Shown here: one piece after another, positions 35,422 through 43,287 of the stretch
Layout: every line of letters begins with the position of its first letter
How positions within the stretch are numbered: position 1 is the first letter of the stretch
Assembly: GCF_001742285.1 (NCBI RefSeq)
Contig: NZ_MIEK01000023.1
Span: 62,001 to 126,000, forward strand
Direction of reading: 5' to 3'
Origin: Enterococcus rivorum
Lineage (GTDB): Bacteria > Bacillota > Bacilli > Lactobacillales > Enterococcaceae
DNA: 64,000 bases
Program-made: the position numbers and the translations under genes
Notes under the pieces: model-generated
Databases searched by the model: none
Seen by the model: only the letters and a program-made list of their open reading frames with translations
What the model was told of the DNA's origin: nothing

Positions 35422-36120
35422 GTGTTTAAAATAGCCGTACTTGATAATTATACCAAAAAAAAAGCAGACATTAAACAGCTTTGTGATCGTCAAATTGAAT
35501 TTTCTTTTTTTGATAAAAGAAGTATATTAGAGCAACTTTCTATTTCCGATGGAGTGATTATGTTCTACAAAAATGATGTAGAGAAAACAAAAATATATGA
35601 ACAGATTGTTACCATTAGAAATATTTCTCAGATTCCGATTTGGGTTATGGCAGAGGAGATGTCTTCGTCAGAGAGACTGATCTTTTTGAAATTAGGAGTC
35701 CTTGTAATTGTAAAGGAATTTGCTTTTGATGAAGAGCTGAGTTTAAGTTTGAGTAATGCACTGAATTTATTGTCCAATCAAAAAGCAGCAAACAAGAGAT
35801 TGAAAGCTGAAAAAACCAAAAAGATTACTAAGAATATGACAATAGATGAACAGAATTTTAGTTTTTGTCTTGATGATGGACGAACAATCTATTTAACGAG
35901 GTTAGAATATCGTTTGTTTGTAGAGTTGGCAAAAGAGCCTAATCAGACTGTTTTATATGCTGACTTAATAGAACGGATTTGGTCAGAAACGGTTCAAAAA
36001 GATACGATTTATCGGCTAGCAAATTTAGTTTTTCATGTTAGGCAAAAATTGAGAAAAGAGCAAATAAATCCAGAGATCATCAAAACGATCCGCTCTAGAG
36101 GTTATATGCTATATGAATAG
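35422..36120 (+). CDS. Orphan OmpR-type winged-helix regulator 1
   Basis: About 232 residues. N-terminal 110 residues form a receiver-like alpha/beta domain (FKIAVLDNY, DGVIMFY) without a clear phospho-acceptor aspartate pattern. The C-terminus is an OmpR/PhoB winged helix: LTRLEYRLFVELAKEPNQTV, RLANLVFHVRQKLR and IKTIRSRGYML. No histidine kinase lies nearby. I chose the GTG at 35422 with GGAG 8 bp upstream; the same GTGTTTAAA start occurs in the paralogue at 52793. It directly precedes WxL cluster 2 and lies 64 bp after the invertible segment, so it is the likely switch-controlled activator of the surface operon. Confidence 0.85.
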   Translation: MFKIAVLDNYTKKKADIKQLCDRQIEFSFFDKRSILEQLSISDGVIMFYKNDVEKTKIYEQIVTIRNISQIPIWVMAEEMSSSERLIFLKLGVLVIVKEFAFDEELSLSLSNALNLLSNQKAANKRLKAEKTKKITKNMTIDEQNFSFCLDDGRTIYLTRLEYRLFVELAKEPNQTVLYADLIERIWSETVQKDTIYRLANLVFHVRQKLRKEQINPEIIKTIRSRGYMLYE

Positions 36121-36151
36121 TGATGCTTTATAAATGAAAGGGGGAAAAATA

Positions 36152-39100
36152 ATGAAAAAAAGTAAATTATTGCTAGGTTTATTTTTAATCATCTTTATAG
36201 GAGCTGTGCTATTTTCTATAAATTCATTTGGTTATGCAGAAGAAATAACAGGAGCTTCTGATCAACCGATTGATTCTACAATAGATTCTGAAGTTGAAAA
36301 CAAAGAAATCCCAGCTTTTAAGCTGGAAAAAAGGCAGTTTGTTTCGAAAAGTGGGAGTCTAGATGTTTTTAGTTGGGAAACATTTATTAAAGCACTTGCA
36401 GATCCGACTGTTTCTACAATCAATATTACGCAATCCTTTGCAGTGCCTAGTAATCCTAGGGCTAATTTGACTGATGAACTGGATCGCGACACCACTAACG
36501 TTTCTGGATCAAGCCGATATGTTGGACTGAAACCTTCTGGAATTGCTCGAAAAGTAGTAATCAATGGTAACGGCAATACAGTGGATTTTGGTGCAGTCTG
36601 CATAACCTATTACGATAGAAATATAGCAAGTGAGGGGTGGGATCTTACTTGGGAGAATTTAACCATTTTTCATGGGAATATTTATGGTTTTACTACTTTA
36701 AATGATTTGTCCCAAAAAAATCAACAATTATCAAAAATGACTTATAAAAACGTAATTAATTCTGGTAGTCAATTGATTCACTCGCCTTATACAGATGTTT
36801 TTATTGAAGGAAAAACATCAACATTACAAGTGTCGACTTATACCTCGCCTTTTAGACAATGGAATACAGATGGTGACACTCAAATTAATCTGTATGTGTC
36901 CAATGTAACAGTTGCTGAGGATGCAACCTTTAGTATGAGTTCATTAAGGGGGGGAAACATCCATCTTGTTTCAGGTGGTAACTTCGTAATGAAAAAAAAT
37001 TCAAAAATGACAGTTAATGCGTCTCAAAATGACTTAACTGGTGAGTTTGATGCAAATCAAACAAACCTCTATATTGCTGGTGGCAATATTACTTTGGAAG
37101 ATGGAGCTGAAGTTAATTTAACACCCAAGCCTCAATATGCAGCGATTTCTTTAGCAGCGAATAATAGTAATTTAGTGATTGGTAAAGGATCAAAGCTATT
37201 TGTACATTCTGATGGACATACAAGTAGTTGGTCAGCGAATAACAGAAATATTATCTATATGAACGCGAACTCGTCACTTTTTGTAGATGAAGAAGGCGTT
37301 TTAGATGTAACGGCAACAAACATGGGTGCATCGAGCACTGATATTGTTTATGTTGCTGGAACTGCAAGTTTTATTGTTGGGAAAAAAGGCACGCTGAACA
37401 TAAAAAGTGATAGTAGTTCAATAAATCAAACGCTACTAGATTTTAACAATTCAGGTTCAGTATTTCAATTTGCTGATGCAAAACAAGTGGATCTTCAGCG
37501 CACTGCTGCTATTAGTGGCTCTTCAATCAATAATGGACTGGTAAGTATTGCTGGTTCAGGTGGAAAGCTAGACATTAGTATTCAAAAAGTTAGTCTTTGG
37601 AATAAAGATAATTTTGGTAAGACTCCTCTTTATAGCTGGACACCAATGTATGGGATTTTACTGAGATATGCTGGGCTAACCCCAACCATTGAATCAGCCT
37701 CATCGCTGACCCAAGACAACGTAGATAGTTTTAGAAATAGCTTTACTACTAAAAATGTTCAGCGAGTCCTTTTTGAATATATACCAGATGTGAATATCAG
37801 TATTTTAAGTACGGCAACCGATGATGTAACATTAGCGAATTCAATGACTATTTATGGAACAACGAATCCAGGTGCATATGTTCGTCTAACAGATGTTCCA
37901 ATCAACAGTTCTGTAGAGAGTGTTCTTCCCCAAAGTGAAAATAAAGTGAAGAGTCCAGTAACTTCTTCTAGTTCGACAGCATTCACTGATAATTTTACTA
38001 TTAAAGCAGATTCATCTGGAAACTATTCTTATACACTTCTAGCAGGAAGGCGACTATCTGCTGGGACAAAAATTCGAGCCTACTCATTTTTAAATGGCAA
38101 AACAGGCTTAGCAGCTCAAGTCGTATTAGATGTTACACCACCCAAAGGAGAACCTAGGGACTATCACTCTGGGAAAGGAGCAGCTGTTCCTGATCCCAAA
38201 GGATTCATAAAAAACCCGACAGATACCAATCCAGTTCCTCAAAATTTTACTTATGCCTATGCAGCAGCGAATTCACAAGAAGACATAAAAAAAATGTTGG
38301 ATATAGTTGGTGAGCATGAAGTAAAAGTAGATTTATTTGATAATGCCAAAAATAAGACAACCATAACATCGAAATTGATTGTTCATGAAACAACGAATAG
38401 CATTGACGGAAAAGATATTGAAATTGGAACAGATGTGCTTTCTAACATGACAGAAAAAAAATTAAAAGAGTATATTTTTGAACAAAGCAGTCCAACTGCT
38501 CAAAAAATTGTTGATGGAGTTTACACAGAACTGACTAATAAAATTCAGCTGACAGATTTGGGTGGATTGACTATCAATTCTGCAGCAGGTGTCTATCAAG
38601 TAACTTTTACAGTGAAAAAAGCTGATTCTAGTTTAGCAGACGACCTAGTGAAAACTATCTCAGTCACTGTGATTAACCGTTTTGCTAATATAACTGTACA
38701 ATTCATAAATGAAAAAGGAACAGCTTTACATGAACCCGTTCTAATTGAAGGAATGATTGGTAAAACTGTTGATTTAACAAAAGAAAAAACGATTACGGAT
38801 GTTATCACAGAAATAATTAATAAGAAGTATCTGGTTAACCATCGTCCAACAGATGAAGAGGCTGTTCTAGTTGAAGCGGCAGGGACGACAGTTCAATATA
38901 AATTTGAAGGGACACTGTTTTTAGAGTCAGCGCCAACTTCAATCGATTTTGGAATTAAAAAAATTGGTTTGTTTGACCAAAAAATAGAGAAGCCAACCTA
39001 TGACAATCCTTTAAAAGTTTGGGATAACCGAGGAACTCTTAGTCAATGGACGATGACGGCAACGGTTGAAGATCCTTTTAAAAATCAAGTAGATCCAAGT

Positions 39101-39337
39101 AAAATTTTACCAAAAGCGCTTCAGTATAAAGTAGATGGAGGGGAGACGCTCCTTTTAGAGGAAGGGAAAGCAGTGCCGATTGTTGTTCATCAGCATCAAA
39201 GCCCAGGCTCATACAACATAAGCGATAGTTGGGACAACGGGAAATCGGGATTGCAATTAAATATTCCAGCGGGAAGTATTCGAAAACTTGGTGAATATCA
39301 AGCGACTATTTTATGGAAACTAGGATTCACCCCCTAA
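36152..39337 (+). CDS. Large WxL surface adhesin-like protein, cluster 2
   Basis: About 1061 residues; ATG at 36152 with AAAGGGGG 8 bp upstream. Signal peptide (to about GYAEE), then a long region with parallel-beta-helix character (repeated ITLEDGAEV-like turns, about 90-480), Ig-like regions, a MucBP-like domain (ITVQFINEKGTAL) and a C-terminal WxL domain. The first motif is QWTMTA (WTM rather than WTL) and the second ILWKLGF. It is the main candidate adhesin of cluster 2. The LPXTG gene starts 17 bp downstream. Confidence 0.88.
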   Translation: MKKSKLLLGLFLIIFIGAVLFSINSFGYAEEITGASDQPIDSTIDSEVENKEIPAFKLEKRQFVSKSGSLDVFSWETFIKALADPTVSTINITQSFAVPSNPRANLTDELDRDTTNVSGSSRYVGLKPSGIARKVVINGNGNTVDFGAVCITYYDRNIASEGWDLTWENLTIFHGNIYGFTTLNDLSQKNQQLSKMTYKNVINSGSQLIHSPYTDVFIEGKTSTLQVSTYTSPFRQWNTDGDTQINLYVSNVTVAEDATFSMSSLRGGNIHLVSGGNFVMKKNSKMTVNASQNDLTGEFDANQTNLYIAGGNITLEDGAEVNLTPKPQYAAISLAANNSNLVIGKGSKLFVHSDGHTSSWSANNRNIIYMNANSSLFVDEEGVLDVTATNMGASSTDIVYVAGTASFIVGKKGTLNIKSDSSSINQTLLDFNNSGSVFQFADAKQVDLQRTAAISGSSINNGLVSIAGSGGKLDISIQKVSLWNKDNFGKTPLYSWTPMYGILLRYAGLTPTIESASSLTQDNVDSFRNSFTTKNVQRVLFEYIPDVNISILSTATDDVTLANSMTIYGTTNPGAYVRLTDVPINSSVESVLPQSENKVKSPVTSSSSTAFTDNFTIKADSSGNYSYTLLAGRRLSAGTKIRAYSFLNGKTGLAAQVVLDVTPPKGEPRDYHSGKGAAVPDPKGFIKNPTDTNPVPQNFTYAYAAANSQEDIKKMLDIVGEHEVKVDLFDNAKNKTTITSKLIVHETTNSIDGKDIEIGTDVLSNMTEKKLKEYIFEQSSPTAQKIVDGVYTELTNKIQLTDLGGLTINSAAGVYQVTFTVKKADSSLADDLVKTISVTVINRFANITVQFINEKGTALHEPVLIEGMIGKTVDLTKEKTITDVITEIINKKYLVNHRPTDEEAVLVEAAGTTVQYKFEGTLFLESAPTSIDFGIKKIGLFDQKIEKPTYDNPLKVWDNRGTLSQWTMTATVEDPFKNQVDPSKILPKALQYKVDGGETLLLEEGKAVPIVVHQHQSPGSYNISDSWDNGKSGLQLNIPAGSIRKLGEYQATILWKLGFTP

Positions 39338-39354
39338 TGAAAGGAGCGTTGATT

Positions 39355-39660
39355 ATGAAAGGAATAAACAGAAAAAGACGGATTGTTCTTATTTTATGTT
39401 TTCTTTATAGTGCCTTCTCCTTATCATGTTACGCATTTGCGGAAGAAAATGGTGGAGCGGTTCAAACAAATGGCGAGATTGCTTTTTTTGAGGAAAAAAC
39501 CACACAGACTTCTAATGAACCAACTATCCAAAAGCCAAAAGGAAAATTACCGGCAACAGGTGAAGTTGTTCGAAACAGTTTAGGTGGAATTGGAGTGTTA
39601 ATTCTTTTACTGTTGTTATTCCTCTTTTATAGAAAACGGAGGAATCAAAAAAATGAGTAA
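39355..39660 (+). CDS. Small LPXTG-anchored protein, cluster 2
   Basis: About 101 residues; ATG at 39355 after GGAG. Signal peptide (ending near CYAFAEE), a 45-residue linker, LPATG, a membrane helix and a KRRNQK tail. It is a sortase substrate whose exposed part is very short, as is typical of WxL loci, where it may serve as a covalent wall tether for the complex. It overlaps the next WxL gene by 8 bp. A homologous mini-protein is fused to the lectin-WxL protein in cluster 1. Confidence 0.88.
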   Translation: MKGINRKRRIVLILCFLYSAFSLSCYAFAEENGGAVQTNGEIAFFEEKTTQTSNEPTIQKPKGKLPATGEVVRNSLGGIGVLILLLLLFLFYRKRRNQKNE

Positions 39661-40450
39661 AAAAGTCCAACTGCTTTCTGTTAGTTTTGGAGTTTGCATA
39701 TTATTTTCTATACTATTTTCTGATTCTGTACAGGCGACATCCTCAGTACCGGGGGAAGGATTAATTGAATTTCAAGGTACTTATCCTAGGCAGGTAATCG
39801 ATCCAGAACACCCAGGAGAAAGTGCAGATCCAGGAGGAAGTCCTTATACGACAGGCGATTTAAGAATAGATTATGTTCCTAAATTCGAATTTTGGAAAGT
39901 GAAGAGAGTGAAAACAGATCAAGTTTACTATGGTAATGCTCAATTGTTTCATGGAAATACTGGAGTGCGAGGGAATTATATTCAATTATCGGATTATCGT
40001 GCGACTGGAGGCGGTTGGACCTTACAGGTTCGTCAAGAAACACAATTTAGAAATGAAGGCACAATAAACAAAGAACTAAAAGGAGCGGTTATATCGTTAG
40101 ACAAGTCGTGGGCTAATTCTACGAGTTCTTCAACAGCACCTTTAGTTTCAAAAGAAGTGATTCAAATGAACCGAATCGGAGAAACTTATAATTTGGCTGA
40201 AGCTAAAAAAGGAACAGGCGAGGGGACTTGGGCAATTATTTTCGGTGCTACAAATGATAACTCTCAAAAAATGAAAAATACTCTAGTCCCTAAATTGGAT
40301 AGCAAAGGCAATCCCGTCGTCGATAGTAATTTTGAAAATAAACCAATCTATGAAAATACAGCATTGAGTTTATCGATTCCAGGAGCAACAAAAAAAGATT
40401 TAGTAACCTATCAAACGGTGATAACTTGGATATTATCCGAGCTACCATAA
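39653..40450 (+). CDS. WxL-domain surface protein, 265 aa
   Basis: Signal peptide (ending SVQATS), a proline/glycine linker, then a WxL domain: GDLRIDYVPKFEFWKV, first motif GGGWTLQVR and second ITWILSELP at the C-terminus. It belongs to the same subtype as the small WxL proteins of cluster 1 (DYVP entry). GGAGG ribosome site inside the upstream gene. Confidence 0.9.
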   Translation: MSKKVQLLSVSFGVCILFSILFSDSVQATSSVPGEGLIEFQGTYPRQVIDPEHPGESADPGGSPYTTGDLRIDYVPKFEFWKVKRVKTDQVYYGNAQLFHGNTGVRGNYIQLSDYRATGGGWTLQVRQETQFRNEGTINKELKGAVISLDKSWANSTSSSTAPLVSKEVIQMNRIGETYNLAEAKKGTGEGTWAIIFGATNDNSQKMKNTLVPKLDSKGNPVVDSNFENKPIYENTALSLSIPGATKKDLVTYQTVITWILSELP

Positions 40451-40483
40451 ATAAATGAATGAAAAAAATTGGAGGAATTAAAC

Positions 40484-41251
40484 ATGAAAAATTCACAAAA
40501 ATTAGTAGGAGTTGCCTTATTAGCTACAGCAGCAGTAGGTCTAGCCTTACCGAGTATTTCAAAAGCAGCACCAAGCGTAACAGGAAAAGGAAAAGTGACA
40601 TTTACTCAAGACTTAACAACAAATCCGTCGAATAACAAACCAGGAGAATCAACGGGGCCAGAATTAAATGAGCCATCACAAAATACAGATCCCTTAGCAT
40701 TGAAAATTGTATCTGTCACAGATATGGATTTTGATTCTCATAATATTATTTCAAATGATTCTAATAAATCATATGAAGCTTTACCATTTGCAACTACTAC
40801 CGGCAAAGACGATAAAAAAGAACCCGTGAAAACTGCCCATTTTGTTCGTTTCCAAGACGTTCGCGCCGATACGACAAACAACTATTTTACTATTTCTGCA
40901 AAAATGACAAAACAATTTTCAAATGCAACAAAAGGCACAACTTTAAGTGGTGCTACATTGGATTACAAAAATATTTCTTTAGTAACAGGAACAAACAAGT
41001 CAACTTTACCATCTGCAGCTACAGTAAAAGCTGTAACTCCGTTAGTGTTTGATGTGGAACAAACATTTGTAGAGAACAAAGAAGTAGGAAAAGGTTTTGG
41101 TGTTTTCGAATTAATGTTTGATACCAATGAAAATGCAAGTGCAGCGGCAGGCAAGTATAAAGGAGTCTCTTTAGAAGTTCCTGGAAGCACGATTTTAAGA
41201 ACAGGTGAATATCAGGCTGAGATTACATGGTCAATTGCTGACGCAAAATAG
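40484..41251 (+). CDS. Divergent WxL-domain protein with degenerate first motif
   Basis: About 255 residues; ATG at 40484 with GGAGGA upstream. Signal peptide (ending SKAAP) and a WxL-like domain starting near ALKIVSVTDMDFDSH. At the place of the first W-x-L it has NNYFTIS, and the second motif is TWSIAD. The domain fold is probably kept, but the tryptophan of motif 1 is lost. It could bind the wall differently or act as a partner subunit. The other members keep both tryptophans. Confidence 0.8.
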   Translation: MKNSQKLVGVALLATAAVGLALPSISKAAPSVTGKGKVTFTQDLTTNPSNNKPGESTGPELNEPSQNTDPLALKIVSVTDMDFDSHNIISNDSNKSYEALPFATTTGKDDKKEPVKTAHFVRFQDVRADTTNNYFTISAKMTKQFSNATKGTTLSGATLDYKNISLVTGTNKSTLPSAATVKAVTPLVFDVEQTFVENKEVGKGFGVFELMFDTNENASAAAGKYKGVSLEVPGSTILRTGEYQAEITWSIADAK

Positions 41252-41276
41252 TTCTCTCAGGATTCGTTGTATCAGA

Positions 41277-41316
41277 GAGTGGAACAAAACTAAAAATCAG
41301 TTTTGTTTCGCTCTTT
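41277..41316 (+). terminator. Terminator/hairpin module within cluster 2
   Basis: GGAACAAAACT pairs with AGTTTTGTTTC around AAAAATC, extended by GAG/CTC, followed by TTT. It resembles the end hairpin of the family A repeats, so it may be a solitary repeat module. It splits the cluster before the DUF916 gene. Confidence 0.75.
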
Positions 41317-41472
41317 AAATCTGAATAATCGGCGAGAAGAAAGCATCCCCTATACTTTGTTCCAAATCCTATCAAGCTCTAAATGCTAAAATAGTAAGAA
41401 CTTAAGGACTTAGCTTTCAAGGCTAAATGCTTTTATCTCGACCTTATTCTTTAAAAAGAAAGAAGGATTCTA

Positions 41473-42567
41473 GTGAATAAAAAAAGAATAGCTTATTTTA
41501 TGATGATCGTATACATAGTTGGGTTTTGCCTATTTTTTTCTGTTAAGGCAAAAGCTGAATCAGAAAAAAAACTGGGAGTGGAGGGATTTGCCTTTGAAGT
41601 CATTCAACCAGAAAACCAACAGAACAAAGAAGTAGGATATTTTGATTTACATTTGAATCCTGGACAAAAGCAAATGGTACAAATGAAATTAAAAAATACT
41701 TCTGAAGAACAAATTGTTTTAGGTGTGGCATTGAATAGTGCGAAAACAAATAGTAATGGAGTGATTGAATATGGCCCCAATAATATTCCTAATGATAGTT
41801 CTTTAAAGTATGATTTTTCAACTATTGTAGAAGCACCCAAAGAAGTTACATTGGCTCCTAAAAGTGAAACGATGCTAGATTTGAATATAAAAATGCCGGA
41901 GGAAGCTTTTGAAGGCTATATTTCAGGTGGGATTCAATTACAAGAGAAAGACCAAGATATTAAAAAAGAGAATAAAGGGATGATTATAAATAAGTTTGCC
42001 TATCTGACAGGTATGTTGTTGAGTAATTCTGACTCCAAAAATATTGAACCTAAGCTGGAATTTAATAAAATCTATCCGGAATTAAGCAATTACAGAAATG
42101 CGATATTTGTAAATTTTTCTAATGTCACCCCAATTTATGTTAACGATATGACAACTGAAGTAACAATCATGAAGAAAAATTCAGAGTCAGTTATCTATGA
42201 AACGAAAAAAACAAAGATGCGGATGGCTCCTAACACAACCATCAATTTTCCAGTACCTATGAACGGTGAAAAGATGATGTCAGGGGATTATAAAGCAAAA
42301 ATTCTAGTCACAACACTCTCTGGTGGACGGTGGGAATGGGAAAAGACCTTCACCATTTCGAATGATGAAGCAGAAAAATTTAATGAACAAGATTTAACTT
42401 TGACTCAAGATTCTGGTGTAAATTGGTTGTTAGTGGGCTTGATTATTGCTACTGTTCTGTTACTCGCTTTATTGATATTTTTACTGATTCGGATGAAGAA
42501 CAAGAAAAAAAGAACGAGTCAAAAACAACAAAATAAAAAAAGGAAGAACAAAAACGAAAGGAAATAG
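41473..42567 (+). CDS. WxL-interacting protein (DUF916/DUF3324), cluster 2
   Basis: 364 residues starting at GTG, with AGAAGGA upstream. Signal peptide (ending VKAKAES), DUF916 with GYFDLHLNPGQKQMVQMKLKN, DUF3324-like second domain, a membrane helix (about 317-337) and a strongly basic tail of nearly 30 residues. Expected to bind WxL proteins and peptidoglycan outside the membrane (family knowledge). It is followed after 3 bp by the 224-residue membrane protein. Confidence 0.9.
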   Translation: MNKKRIAYFMMIVYIVGFCLFFSVKAKAESEKKLGVEGFAFEVIQPENQQNKEVGYFDLHLNPGQKQMVQMKLKNTSEEQIVLGVALNSAKTNSNGVIEYGPNNIPNDSSLKYDFSTIVEAPKEVTLAPKSETMLDLNIKMPEEAFEGYISGGIQLQEKDQDIKKENKGMIINKFAYLTGMLLSNSDSKNIEPKLEFNKIYPELSNYRNAIFVNFSNVTPIYVNDMTTEVTIMKKNSESVIYETKKTKMRMAPNTTINFPVPMNGEKMMSGDYKAKILVTTLSGGRWEWEKTFTISNDEAEKFNEQDLTLTQDSGVNWLLVGLIIATVLLLALLIFLLIRMKNKKKRTSQKQQNKKRKNKNERK

Positions 42568-42570
42568 AGA

Positions 42571-43245
42571 ATGGAGATTTTAGATGGTATTTTATTAGCG
42601 CTCCTATCTCTCACTTTTTTAGGTTTTATCTTTTTCTTCATTTTTTTGTGTTACTTCCTATCAAATAGAAAAAAAATTCGTCTTTTGGAGGGGAAAAGAC
42701 CACCTAAAAAGAAGAAAAAAGCGAGGCAACGTTGGAATCGAAAGAAGAAAAAACTAAGCCAAAAACAAAATAGGATAGGAGTAACAGTTATTAGTTGTTT
42801 TCTAATTAGTTTAGCTTGTGGAGCAGGTTCTACCTACGGATTGTATTACCAATCTACCCACCTTAAAGAGAAAGATTCAGAAGCAGTTATTCAAGGGTAT
42901 GTTCTTTTGAGTGAATTAAGCAAGGAAGTAGCTAAAGTTCCAGAGACAGAAAAACCTGAGAAAGTCCAGACTGTAATATATGATTTGGCGGCTCGCTTAG
43001 CGAGTTACGGAGCGCGAAGAGCCGATGGAAGGTTAGGTTCAGAAGAGCAACAGTTATTAAATCGTCTCTATAGTAATATGAAGGAGCTAGGGTTGAACAT
43101 TGGAGCGCAATCAATCGATCATTTAAAAGACCCAGAAATTTATGAAGATTACCAAAAAGATATTCAAAAAACGAAAACAAACCAAAAAAAAGTCTTGGAT
43201 CATTTTAGAGTCAGTCAAAAGGATTTAGAAAAGTTAGTAAAATGA
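42571..43245 (+). CDS. Two-helix membrane protein of WxL locus, unknown function
   Basis: 224 residues: membrane helix at about 6-30, a lysine/arginine-rich cytoplasmic loop (about 32-72), second membrane helix at about 74-96 and an extracellular helical domain of 125 residues. Paralogues in this window are the 198-residue product at 50434 (lacking the first helix) and the 74-residue product at 55657 (two helices only). This family seems to be a regular WxL-locus component that I cannot name. Position next to the DUF916 protein suggests a role in assembling the surface complex. Confidence 0.75.
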   Translation: MEILDGILLALLSLTFLGFIFFFIFLCYFLSNRKKIRLLEGKRPPKKKKKARQRWNRKKKKLSQKQNRIGVTVISCFLISLACGAGSTYGLYYQSTHLKEKDSEAVIQGYVLLSELSKEVAKVPETEKPEKVQTVIYDLAARLASYGARRADGRLGSEEQQLLNRLYSNMKELGLNIGAQSIDHLKDPEIYEDYQKDIQKTKTNQKKVLDHFRVSQKDLEKLVK

Positions 43246-43287
43246 TGGGGCCAAGTAGTTTGAGACGAATAAAGGAGCAATAAATAA

